Positions 1 to 8,653 of a stretch of 64,000 nucleotides of DNA are shown here, piece by piece; positions within the stretch are counted from its first letter, which is position 1; each line of letters begins with the position of its first letter. Position numbers and translations under genes: made by a program. The stretch covers positions 372,001-436,000 of the forward strand of contig NZ_JACYFK010000003.1 in the NCBI RefSeq assembly GCF_014855515.1. Reading direction: 5' to 3'. This stretch comes from Euzebyella marina (GTDB lineage: Bacteria > Bacteroidota > Bacteroidia > Flavobacteriales > Flavobacteriaceae). The notes under the pieces are model-generated. The model was not told the DNA's origin. It saw only the letters and a list, made by a program, of their open reading frames with translations, and made no database searches.

Positions 1-327
1 GTTTCGGGTATCAGCCTCACGTCTAGTGGGGAAGGTTCCAGAATAACTATACTCATCAGCCATAAGGCCGCTCATAACGATTAGGCCCGTGGTAGCCCCA
101 TGGCCTGCTGCGGAACCGCTCATGGCCACGGCAAGATCTCCCAAAGAACCCGCGCGTAGGGTTTGTATACCGGCTTCGCTATTAAGTGATTCCGGTGTAA
201 CAATATCAGGATCTGTAACTTCTACCACCGAATCGCAAGAAATACTCAACGATGTAAGTACAACCAAAACAACGACATTAAAGATCAATCTGGAATAGTT
301 GTTTTTTATTTTCAGTAATGTTCTCAT
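1..327 (-). CDS. SusD/RagB-like nutrient-binding lipoprotein, 3' part outside window
   Basis: The reading frame opens 19 bases downstream of the SusC-like gene and runs off the left edge after 109 codons. The N-terminus has a hydrophobic stretch ending in a lipobox (SLSISC, Cys about residue 31), followed by a Ser/Thr-rich segment with the phrase VTDPDIVTPESLNS that is common at the start of SusD-like proteins. SusD-family lipoproteins sit on the outer surface and cap a SusC channel to bind nutrients such as glycans or peptides. The call rests on the lipoprotein start and the position directly after a SusC gene; the rest of the protein cannot be seen, so the substrate is unknown. Confidence 0.8.
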   Translation of the reverse strand, partial: MRTLLKIKNNYSRLIFNVVVLVVLTSLSISCDSVVEVTDPDIVTPESLNSEAGIQTLRAGSLGDLAVAMSGSAAGHGATTGLIVMSGLMADEYSYSGTFPTRREADTRN

Positions 328-346
328 TTTCTTAGATTTTTTTATA

Positions 347-3300
347 TTAAAAAGATAGGTTTAGCCTTGCTTTCCAAGAACGCACGGGTGGTTGACTGAG
401 AAATTCCTCAGTAGTAAAATTGGCTTGCCCCTCAGAACTTATTTCCGGATCAAGTCCCGTGTAGTCGGTCCATACACCCAAGTTTTGCCCGGAAAGCGTC
501 AGGCTTATACGATCAAAACCAAGTTGACTCGAAAAGGTGACAGGCGCATTATAGGTCAACGAAATTTCACGTAGCCTCCAAAACGAAGCATCTTCGATAT
601 AACCAGCATTAGTGCCCAAAAATTTTGATGCAACGGCCCTTGCCTGATCGGCAAGCGAGGCATTGGGATCGTTCAGTTCTTGGTTGTTACTATTCCCGTT
701 TCGCCAAGTACCGGTGTTGTTATAAAGTTTTTGACCACCCCTGTAGTTTAAGAGTCCTCTTAGCACAAATTGATTTTCGAAAAAACTAAGTGTTGGGGTA
801 AATGAAATATCGGTAGTGGCAAACGGCGTACCTAAGTACCCTACTTCCCCAACTTGTATCTCATCCTGCCCAATGAAACCATCGCCATTGGCATCGTTAA
901 AAGTATAGGTTTCATCCCAGTAACCGCCAAGGGGAAAGCCTTCAACGTGACGTTGTTGACCAAAAATGACCGGTTGTATGCCCTCACCCAATTCTATCAA
1001 TTCATTATCTATGAACGAACCCACAAAATCGACCCCAAAGAAAAACTTATCGGTTTCGATGATTCTTGTATTCAATCCAATTTCAATACCCGAGTTTTTA
1101 ACGGAACCCAAATTTTCAAAGCGCCCTTCGCCCACGCCGAGCGATAAGGGCAATTGCCTAAATATAAGAGCATCTTCGGTACGTTTATTAAAATAGGTCA
1201 TTTCAAAGCCAATTTTTTCGGACAATAGTTTCGCATCAAAGCCGAACTCAACTTCCGTTGACCGCTCTGGGGTTAAGTCGGAGTTTCCAACGCTGCCAAT
1301 AGTGACCCCGGTAACACTTTGTCCGTCCAGTGTAGCGGCTATGGGATTGAAAAACCTCAGCGCATCATTGGTGCCCGGTTGTACCCCCGAGGCTCCCCAG
1401 GCTCCCCTAAGCCGTAACGAGCTTATGCCATATTTGTCGGAATCATTGAAAAATTCTTCTTCCGAAATCAGCCAAGAAGCACTCACTTTGGGGTAAAATA
1501 CCGAATTGAACGAGGCACCAAAAGAACTCCCGCGATCGGCCCGTACGGCACCAGTCACGAACAATTTGTCATTAAAACCGATCTGTTCCTCCACAAAGAC
1601 CCCTACGGTACGCGACTCGATGGTCTGTTCGTTACTTTGTGTTACTGCTGCCCCCGCAATAGAATTACTACCCGCAACCAACTGAAGACCGGTTGCGAAG
1701 GTGCCTTGCGAAAGATTCTGTAAATATTGGAATCCAAGGGAAGTTCTGGAATTTATGCCCTCCCAAAGATCTGTTTTGTAAGAACCTACGGCATCCAAAG
1801 TATAGACAAAATCGTTGAACCTATTAGAGAACCGGGCACCTTCGTCGTAGTTTAGAAAATCAGGGGCTTCACCCGTGGGGAAAAACTGACTGTCCCAACG
1901 GGATGTAAAATCTAGGCCTCCGGAGGCTCTTAGGTTCAATTTTTCAGAGGGTTGCCAAATGAGTTCAAGACCACTGGTAAAACGATTGATTATTTGCCGG
2001 GTGTCTATGGTAAACAGTTCATCGGGTGTAAATTCACCCCAACCGTTGTTGACATCTATGGTCGATGTACCATTTAGGCCCTGACTCATTAATGCGAGGG
2101 CAAAATTATCGTTCAAGGGAAGTTCCAGATTACTGTTGGTGTAGCCCGTGATCAAATTTACCTTAAGGTCATCAGTAATCTTGGCTCCGAAATTTCCCCG
2201 GAAATTCGTTCTTTTTATGTTATTGACGGGCAACACGCCTTCACCGTCGGTAAGACTTCCCGAAAGGAAATAGGTGAGTACTTCCGAACCTCCCGATACG
2301 CTCAACCCACCGCCATAAGACTGTCCGGTTCTAAAAGGCGAGGTACGCGGGTCGTTCAAGGGCTGAAAAGAATTGACCGTACTGTGGACAAAAGTGCCTT
2401 CGGCCGCTTCAAAGTTGAAACCGGGATTGCCTGCTGCGTCAAGTGCCTGATAGTTTTTGGGATAGGTTGTTACATCTTCTACCAAACCGCTCTCGAAAAA
2501 TGCAGACCATCTTGGTTCTCCTTGTTTACCTTTTTTAGTGGTAATACGAATTACACCGTTGGCCGCAATAGATCCGTATAATGTTGCCGCGGAAGGACCC
2601 TTGATGATTTCGATAGACTCAATATCCTCTGGGTTGATATCATTTAAACGGGAAGGGGATTGCCCACCTGTTTCAAAAGAGATTGAATTTGCCTCGTTAT
2701 TAATCAAAATACCATCAACATAAATTACTGGTTCGTTGGAAAGGGATGCACTGTTCGAACCCCTGATCCTAATGCGCGAGCCCATGCCTGTAGAACCTCC
2801 ACTACTTGAAATCTGAACGCCGGTCGCCTGCCCCTGAAGTAGGTCCGAGACATTGCTTATCGGCCGCTGCTTTACGTCATCGGCAACGTTGAGATTCGCA
2901 ATGGAATTTCCCATCTCAACCTTACGGCGCGCACCGGTTGCGGTAACGATTACTTCGTTCAAATCCATTGAACTTTGCATCATGGCAACGTTAATTACGT
3001 CTGCTTGTTTTACACTGATTTCACGTGAGGAAAAGCCAATATAGGAGAACACAAGAATATCGCCCTCAGAAGCTTCTATTTCATATTCCCCATCAAAATT
3101 GGTGGAAACCCCCTTAGTGGAGCCCTTGATGACAATACTCACTCCACCTAAGGGAATATTGTCTTGATCGGTTACCGTGCCAGTTACCGTCATAGTTTGA
3201 TCCGGAACCTTTGGAGGATTGGATGAGGCCGGACTTGTACCGGAATTCAACGTTTTGCCGTTTTCAACCAACACGATAAGTTTTCTTCTAATTTCAAAAG

Positions 3301-3610
3301 AAACATTGGTTTCCTTTAGAACTATACCCATCAGTTCATCTATCTTGACTTTGTCGACGTTTACGGAAATACGTTTATTGATGTCTAAAGTGGAATTCTT
3401 ATAAAGAATGTTGAAATCGGTCGTTTTCTCTATTTCTTCAAATACGGAGGCTATCGTAGCATCCTTCATGTTCATAGAAATATTGGATTTCTGGGAATAC
3501 GTGTTATTTGCCTGAAGTTGAAAAAAGGCAACCAAAAGAAACAACATGGTAATTTTCATTTTCAGGTCTATTTTAATCGTAAAATACCTTTTACATAGTG
3601 TGTTTTTCAT
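347..3610 (-). CDS. SusC/RagA-family TonB-dependent outer-membrane transporter with STN domain
   Basis: This is a full-length 1087-residue SusC-like receptor. An N-terminal signal segment (hydrophobic around residues 18-38) precedes an STN domain (about 45-115, signalling contact for FecR), a carboxypeptidase-regulatory-like beta-sandwich (about 140-225, with the GVSIVIKGS and YIGFSS motifs), a plug domain (RIRGSNS, IEIIKGPSAATLYGS) and a long barrel ending in an aromatic Phe. It imports large nutrients through the outer membrane using TonB energy, together with the SusD-like protein downstream. The STN domain plus the adjacent fecR and sigma genes predict regulation by surface signalling. 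A second possible start lies 17 codons inside (MKITMLFLL). Confidence 0.95.
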   Translation of the reverse strand: MKNTLCKRYFTIKIDLKMKITMLFLLVAFFQLQANNTYSQKSNISMNMKDATIASVFEEIEKTTDFNILYKNSTLDINKRISVNVDKVKIDELMGIVLKETNVSFEIRRKLIVLVENGKTLNSGTSPASSNPPKVPDQTMTVTGTVTDQDNIPLGGVSIVIKGSTKGVSTNFDGEYEIEASEGDILVFSYIGFSSREISVKQADVINVAMMQSSMDLNEVIVTATGARRKVEMGNSIANLNVADDVKQRPISNVSDLLQGQATGVQISSSGGSTGMGSRIRIRGSNSASLSNEPVIYVDGILINNEANSISFETGGQSPSRLNDINPEDIESIEIIKGPSAATLYGSIAANGVIRITTKKGKQGEPRWSAFFESGLVEDVTTYPKNYQALDAAGNPGFNFEAAEGTFVHSTVNSFQPLNDPRTSPFRTGQSYGGGLSVSGGSEVLTYFLSGSLTDGEGVLPVNNIKRTNFRGNFGAKITDDLKVNLITGYTNSNLELPLNDNFALALMSQGLNGTSTIDVNNGWGEFTPDELFTIDTRQIINRFTSGLELIWQPSEKLNLRASGGLDFTSRWDSQFFPTGEAPDFLNYDEGARFSNRFNDFVYTLDAVGSYKTDLWEGINSRTSLGFQYLQNLSQGTFATGLQLVAGSNSIAGAAVTQSNEQTIESRTVGVFVEEQIGFNDKLFVTGAVRADRGSSFGASFNSVFYPKVSASWLISEEEFFNDSDKYGISSLRLRGAWGASGVQPGTNDALRFFNPIAATLDGQSVTGVTIGSVGNSDLTPERSTEVEFGFDAKLLSEKIGFEMTYFNKRTEDALIFRQLPLSLGVGEGRFENLGSVKNSGIEIGLNTRIIETDKFFFGVDFVGSFIDNELIELGEGIQPVIFGQQRHVEGFPLGGYWDETYTFNDANGDGFIGQDEIQVGEVGYLGTPFATTDISFTPTLSFFENQFVLRGLLNYRGGQKLYNNTGTWRNGNSNNQELNDPNASLADQARAVASKFLGTNAGYIEDASFWRLREISLTYNAPVTFSSQLGFDRISLTLSGQNLGVWTDYTGLDPEISSEGQANFTTEEFLSQPPVRSWKARLNLSF

Positions 3611-3714
3611 ACTTTTGAGAGAGTTTAGAAATTGGTCAAATAGTTTTTAAATTCGTTTGGAATCATGGGATTGTTCCAGCAATCCCTGATTCTTTTAAGG
3701 TTCACTCCATACGC

Positions 3715-4866
3715 TTAGTTTTTAAGGTTAATTTTAATGTTATTGTTTTCAATGTTGTAGTCAAAACTTTTAATCCGTTGAAAAGCCTGTAGTATTTCCT
3801 CAATGGTTTCCGTTTTAAACCTTCCTGTATATCTTTCTTTGCTTACCTGCATATCCTTTATCTCGATTTTTACATCATAGTGCCTTTCAAGTTTTTTTGC
3901 GATATGATAAAAGTCTTCGTTCTTGAACAACAATATGCCATTTTTCCAAGCAATGTAACTGCTAACATCTATATTAGCAGTGGCTAGTTCATCATCGGAA
4001 TAGGAATAGGAAGCCAGCTGATTCGGTTTTAGGATTACATCTCCCGAACCAATAGAATTATTCCGACCGACTGACAGACTACCTTCAACAAGTACCACTT
4101 GAATATGTTCGTCATCTCGGTAACTGGAAATATTAAATTCCGTCCCTAGGACCTTTGCATCAAGAAGCTGTGTGCTGACCGTAAATGGCCTTAAAGAATC
4201 CGGAGCAACGGTAAAGTAAGCTTCCCCTCTAAGAACAACATTCCTTGGGCCTTCGTCGTAAAATACCACTGGGTATGTAATTGAAGAACCCGAATTAAGG
4301 TATACTTCCGTACCATCGGATAGTACCAACTGAAACTTTTTCCCATAAGGTACATCCAAGGTGTTGAACACCAACCGATTCACCTTTTTTTGGTTCGATG
4401 CTACTTTTTTATAGGTAATTTTAGTGCCTTCTTGCTCTACCACATAAGCATTTGTAGTAGACACTATTCCGGTTGCCTTGTCATTTAAGGTTTCCTTTTT
4501 AGACCCATCTTCAAAAGTAATCGTGGCTTCTTTTTCAAGAATTACTTCAGGACTACGTTGCTCGTAAGCATAAATACCTAACATAAGAACGCCGACAAAA
4601 ATCGCGGCATACCTGAGTAGTAAGTTCCTTTTTTTGACCCTGCCTGCGACGAGTCTAGCGTGATAAAAGGCCGATGTCAGATTTTTCTTTAGGTGTTCCG
4701 TACTTTCTTCTTCTCCAGCCCCGGTTATTAGATGATGAAGTTCCACCTCTTCCTGAAAGCTAGATTTATTTTTATCGACCCATTTGGCCAAAATATCAAT
4801 CTCATCCAAAGTTGCCGTATTGGCCAAAAATTTGTGTATGATAATTTCTATTTTCTTGTTTTTCAT
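3715..4866 (-). CDS. FecR-family anti-sigma/regulatory membrane protein
   Basis: The 383-residue protein has a cytosolic N-terminal sigma-binding part, one membrane span at about residues 84-101, a periplasmic FecR domain (about 150-250, with the phrases VPYGKKFQLVLSDG, GEAYF and VLGTEFNIS) and a C-terminal DUF4974 domain (about 310-380). FecR proteins hold an ECF sigma factor and release or activate it when the STN domain of the outer-membrane receptor signals. It lies about 100 bases upstream of the SusC gene, in the same direction, and is divergent from the sigma gene, which is the standard arrangement in Bacteroidota. Confidence 0.95.
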   Translation of the reverse strand: MKNKKIEIIIHKFLANTATLDEIDILAKWVDKNKSSFQEEVELHHLITGAGEEESTEHLKKNLTSAFYHARLVAGRVKKRNLLLRYAAIFVGVLMLGIYAYEQRSPEVILEKEATITFEDGSKKETLNDKATGIVSTTNAYVVEQEGTKITYKKVASNQKKVNRLVFNTLDVPYGKKFQLVLSDGTEVYLNSGSSITYPVVFYDEGPRNVVLRGEAYFTVAPDSLRPFTVSTQLLDAKVLGTEFNISSYRDDEHIQVVLVEGSLSVGRNNSIGSGDVILKPNQLASYSYSDDELATANIDVSSYIAWKNGILLFKNEDFYHIAKKLERHYDVKIEIKDMQVSKERYTGRFKTETIEEILQAFQRIKSFDYNIENNNIKINLKN

Positions 4867-4981
4867 TGATGATTTTTAGGAAAGTCCCAATTCATATTAT
4901 GTAAACGATTGAACTATACAATACCCTTACTTTTTATTGTCAATAATCTATAATATTGATTTTTTTTTGTTAAAATAGCCT
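4867..4981. promoter_or_regulatory. Divergent promoter region between fecR and the ECF sigma gene
   Basis: The 115-base spacer is very AT-rich, with a T run just before the sigma start. Both genes read away from it, so it must hold at least two promoters. TATAATATTG near 4950-4960 resembles the Bacteroidota -7 element, but no clear -33 partner was identified. Confidence 0.5.
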
Positions 4982-5566
4982 ATGAATTCAAATAACTTGG
5001 ATGAAAAAATTAAGGTTGAAGCAATCCAAAAAGGGGATAGGAAGGCTTTCAAAACAGTCATTGAGTCCTATTACAATGAAATCTACTGGTACGCAAAAAG
5101 TTTAAGCCGTAACGAAGCTTTGGCAAAAGATTTGGTGCAGGAAGCATTTTTCAAACTATGGAAGAAAAGGGATAATATAAAAAAGGGAACCATCGTAAAG
5201 GGATGGCTCTTCAAGTCTGTCCGAAACAATTTTTTGGACCATGTAAAAAAGTATAAGAAAGAAACTTATTTTTTCGAGACTACCTATGCCGAAACTTTGG
5301 ACCATGTAATTGAAAGGGAATATCAAGAAGACTTAAAACATAAGGTGGAACTAGTTGAAAAAGAGATCGAACAGCTTCCCAAGAAATGCAACCAAGTATT
5401 TAAGTTAAGTAAGAAAGAAGGTCTAACCAATACTGAGATTGCGGAACATTTGGGTATCTCCATCAAAACGGTCGAAGGACATCTTACCAAAGCCCTCAAA
5501 ATTTTAAGGGAAAAATTAAAAGAAAAAATTCAAGTGCTGTTTTTAATTCTTGGCCATGTGACGTAA
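4982..5566 (+). CDS. ECF RNA polymerase sigma factor (FecI-like, Bacteroidota expansion family)
   Basis: The 194-residue protein has sigma region 2 (about residues 20-90, including AKDLVQEAFFKLW) and region 4 (about 125-180, with the helix-turn-helix NTEIAEHLGISIKTVEGHLTKAL). It directs RNA polymerase to target promoters, presumably the SusC/SusD pair on the other strand, and is expected to be controlled by the neighbouring FecR. The length is normal for the family. Confidence 0.95.
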   Translation: MNSNNLDEKIKVEAIQKGDRKAFKTVIESYYNEIYWYAKSLSRNEALAKDLVQEAFFKLWKKRDNIKKGTIVKGWLFKSVRNNFLDHVKKYKKETYFFETTYAETLDHVIEREYQEDLKHKVELVEKEIEQLPKKCNQVFKLSKKEGLTNTEIAEHLGISIKTVEGHLTKALKILREKLKEKIQVLFLILGHVT

Positions 5567-5567
5567 A

Positions 5568-5583
5568 AAGGACAAATGTCCTT
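5568..5583. terminator. Short inverted repeat between convergent genes
   Basis: AAGGACA and TGTCCTT form perfect 7-base arms around two bases, directly after the sigma gene stop and facing the end of the TonB receptor gene. No T run follows directly, so a terminator role is only likely by position. Confidence 0.35.
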
Positions 5584-5629
5584 ACATCGGTTTTCAATTG
5601 ACATGGTCTAAAAATTATGATTCTTCCTT

Positions 5630-7864
5630 TTAAAGGCCATAGGTTATTGAAAAATTAACCCCGAATGGATGCCCAGGCCGTAGTCCGGCAGGAACCCTTG
5701 AAACCGCATAGGTGGTGTCAAACAAGTTAATGATATTGAAGGAAAAGGTAAAATGACTATTGTAGAAATAGCGTCCCGACATGTCAACGACAAAATTGGA
5801 ATCCACCCTTAAATTTGTGGGAATGGTCCCTGTTCCTGCTTGTGTCCTGAATGCATCGATATAGCGTGCGCCCAGGTCGACAGCAAATTTTTTGTGCTTT
5901 AGGCCAAGGTTCAAATTGAACTGGTTCTTGGCGATATAGGGTATTTCATCACCAACCGAGACTTCCCCGAATATAGCGTTGGCACTGTCAAATGAACTAA
6001 GGAACTCGGTATCGGTCAAGGTATAGTTAAACGTTAACGGTAAGCGGACCTTTTCCGAGCTGTTGTTCAAAAGGTTATAGTTCAACGATACTTCTACACC
6101 GCTGACCCTGACCTCGCCAGCGTTGAATTGGTCCAAGCTGCCCGTACCACCTGTAGCCGCTAGGTCGCTCCCCAACAAGTTTTGATAGTCATTATAGTAA
6201 CCTACCACTTCGCCCTGAATTCCGCGATAATTAAAACGGGTGCCCAATTCATAATTAATACTTCTTTCCGCATCTTGGCCTTCGGTATTGCCGGGAGGGG
6301 AAAACCCTTTGTGCACCCCGCCAAAAACGGAAAGATTTTCGGTAAAGGTATAATTTGCCCCTATTCCCGGTATCCAAACATCCACTTGGTTCTCACGTTC
6401 GGAAAGGTCCGTACTCGATCTCGTTGCATCGTTGGTACCGTAATTTATCCTGCCCAACGTAATATTCTCGTATCGAATACCCGGGGTCAATGTAAACCTG
6501 CCCAAATTTAGTTTGTACAGGGTATGTGCAGCAACTGCCTTCGCGTTGCTGATACGGTTGGCATCCGCCCCTTTGATGCCAACCGTTGTGCGTATTAGTT
6601 CATTGTTCTGAAAACCATACCTGTCTACCCATTGAAACCTATCCTCCTCATCCTCATGGTAGCGAATACCCAACTCCAGACTTTGCAGCCAATCAGCGCC
6701 CCAGCGCAAGCGGGCTATGGACTGTATTCCTTGGGAGGTATACCTCCTGTTATTCGCTTTTATGCCGAACACATCTTCCGGGGTATCCGTGTTTCCCAAC
6801 AGGGAATTATATTCCATGGCATAGGTTTCCGGATCTGCGAGCACATTGTTTATGCCAACACGCTCCCCAAGATTTACATCGTCCAATTTATACCAGTTGC
6901 GCTTAAACTTGTTCACATATCCCGTGGTGGTAATGGACAGGGCCTGGGAAAGTTTAAGAAAATGTGTTAATTGGTATTGTTGGTGCTCCGCGTCCATCAC
7001 ATCTTCCGAGGATGCCCTGTGTCTGCGATACGGATTTTCATTGAAATCGGCATCGGTCAACCCTAAATAGGTTTCATTGGCCCTTTCTTCGGAAAATTGG
7101 ATTTTAAAGAGAAGGGATTGATAGACTTTGGCACCTTCATCGGTATTCATTCGAAACTTTGCCAAATAGTCCGATTTATCAAAACCCGTATTTCCCCCTC
7201 CGTCAATATTTTTAAAACCGTCTGAATTGTAGTTATAGTATTCGCTTACGAATCCGAAGTTCTTAAAACTATCGCCTATTACGATCTGTGTATTTTTTGA
7301 ATTGAAGTTACCGGCCGATAAGGTCGCTCTTCCCGTAAACCGGTCCGGTATCCGGGTAGAGATCATATTGATAGCGCCACCCGTAGTATTTGGCCCGTAC
7401 TGGACCTGACTACTTCCCTTCAATACTTCCACGGCCTGCATCCTTCCGATGGTGGGGAAATAATATGCGGCAGGGGCACTGTAGGGGGCGGGGGCTATAA
7501 GTACCCCATCTTCCATAAGATTGATTTTTGCACTACGTTCTGGGGAGGTACCCCTCAAACTGATATTGGGCCGTAATCCAAAACCGTCCTCCTCGTATAT
7601 GTTGACCCCGGGTACGTTTCTCAATATCCTGTTAATATCGTTATAACTGAATTTTTGGAGTTCTTTCGCCGATATATAATTTGCGGAACCCGTTCTGTTC
7701 ATGGCTTCAAATTTACTCCCTAGAATTGCACTTCCATTGACTATGACCTCGTTTAGGATTTCCGTTTTCAGGGCAGTTGAATCTTTGCCATCATTGCTTT
7801 CCTGGGATAACCCTAAATTCGCCGTCAGGAGCATTGTTGAAAATACAGTTAAAAGCCATCGCAT
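5630..7864 (-). CDS. FecA-like TonB-dependent siderophore/metal receptor
   Basis: About 744 residues if started at the ATG that opens a signal peptide (MRWLLTVFSTMLL); a start 21 codons upstream adds a segment that does not look like a signal. The plug domain carries NVPGVNIYEEDGFGLRPN and EVLKGSSQVQYGPNTTGGAINM, typical of the ferric citrate and haem receptor branch, followed by a barrel ending near residue 744. There is no carboxypeptidase-like N-terminal domain, unlike the SusC protein. It should import a chelated metal. Its position facing a copper island leaves open a copper-chelate or iron role. Confidence 0.88.
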   Translation of the reverse strand: MRWLLTVFSTMLLTANLGLSQESNDGKDSTALKTEILNEVIVNGSAILGSKFEAMNRTGSANYISAKELQKFSYNDINRILRNVPGVNIYEEDGFGLRPNISLRGTSPERSAKINLMEDGVLIAPAPYSAPAAYYFPTIGRMQAVEVLKGSSQVQYGPNTTGGAINMISTRIPDRFTGRATLSAGNFNSKNTQIVIGDSFKNFGFVSEYYNYNSDGFKNIDGGGNTGFDKSDYLAKFRMNTDEGAKVYQSLLFKIQFSEERANETYLGLTDADFNENPYRRHRASSEDVMDAEHQQYQLTHFLKLSQALSITTTGYVNKFKRNWYKLDDVNLGERVGINNVLADPETYAMEYNSLLGNTDTPEDVFGIKANNRRYTSQGIQSIARLRWGADWLQSLELGIRYHEDEEDRFQWVDRYGFQNNELIRTTVGIKGADANRISNAKAVAAHTLYKLNLGRFTLTPGIRYENITLGRINYGTNDATRSSTDLSERENQVDVWIPGIGANYTFTENLSVFGGVHKGFSPPGNTEGQDAERSINYELGTRFNYRGIQGEVVGYYNDYQNLLGSDLAATGGTGSLDQFNAGEVRVSGVEVSLNYNLLNNSSEKVRLPLTFNYTLTDTEFLSSFDSANAIFGEVSVGDEIPYIAKNQFNLNLGLKHKKFAVDLGARYIDAFRTQAGTGTIPTNLRVDSNFVVDMSGRYFYNSHFTFSFNIINLFDTTYAVSRVPAGLRPGHPFGVNFSITYGL

Positions 7865-8132
7865 ATTATACTTATTTAGATTGAATAAAAATAAAGTGCA
7901 AACGTAGTACATTTTTTGATTTGACACAATCTTATTGAGAAAGATTCTAAATAATTTTCTAATTTCGGTATGCCTATAACTTAACTGCTTTATGCTTTAG
8001 TTATGATAATTGTCATTTATTTTCAAAAGGCAAACAATTAGCTTTGCATATCATAGAATCCGACTAATTTTAGTTCTAAAATTTTGTTAAACGAAATCCC
8101 CATGTTAAAATTTTTGTAGCTTTGCAAAACTC
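7865..8132. promoter_or_regulatory. Divergent promoter region with Fur-like dyad and -7-like boxes
   Basis: This spacer separates the TonB receptor from the copper island. ATGATAATTGTCAT at 8003-8016 is an imperfect palindrome resembling a Fur-type metal-regulator box. TAGCTTTG occurs at 8039-8046 and again at 8117-8124; it fits the Bacteroidota -7 consensus TAnnTTTG, and the second copy lies about 9 bases before the HYC_CC_PP start. AATCTT and AAGATT form 6-base arms in the 7930-7950 part. No -33 partners at normal spacing were clear. Confidence 0.4.
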
Positions 8133-8549
8133 ATGAAAAGTATTTTTCATAAAATAACGTCTTTTACCATGGCACTATTAGTGCTGTTCTCAACCTTCTC
8201 TTTTTCGGTTGCGCAACACTATTGTGGGGATGTTCTGGTTGATTATTCTTTCATGGGCCATGCAGAATCTTGCGACATGGAAGTTCAGGAGACAGCAGAG
8301 TTACCAGAGTTCAATTTGGTCAAAGCCGATTGCTGTAGCGATGAAGTCCTTACCGTTGATGGCCAGAACGACTTAAAAGTATCGTTTGAAAAATTAAGCT
8401 TTGAACAACAACAGTTTGTTGCCAGCTTCATCTACACCTATCTTAATCTTTACGAAGGACTACCTGAAAACATAGTCCCGTTTAGTGATTACCCCCCTCC
8501 ACTTTTGGTCAAGGATATACAGATCCTAGATCAGATTTTCCTCATTTGA
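8133..8549 (+). CDS. HYC_CC_PP family secreted protein, probable metal binder
   Basis: The 138-residue protein has a signal peptide (residues 1-27) followed by the three marks that name the family: HYC just after the cleavage site (AQHYCGD), a CC pair near residue 67 (KADCCSDE) and a PPP run near residue 122. The family is frequent in Bacteroidota next to heavy-metal efflux genes; its biochemistry is not established to my knowledge. Cys and His residues placed this way suggest a periplasmic or surface copper ligand. It is the first gene of the copper island, 105 bases ahead of the RND pump. Confidence 0.85.
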   Translation: MKSIFHKITSFTMALLVLFSTFSFSVAQHYCGDVLVDYSFMGHAESCDMEVQETAELPEFNLVKADCCSDEVLTVDGQNDLKVSFEKLSFEQQQFVASFIYTYLNLYEGLPENIVPFSDYPPPLLVKDIQILDQIFLI

Positions 8550-8653
8550 TTTTTAAGTAATAGCATTTTACAGCCCGACTGATAGCAGTTTAGGGCTTAT
8601 CCTGTTTTCGTTGGTTTCCGGCCAGCACTTCTAATTACTTAATCATCAATACC

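Noticed and set aside
8003-8016. Firm Fur box upstream of the TonB receptor
   Set aside because: Imperfect dyad of only 14 bases; kept as a possible regulatory site, not named.
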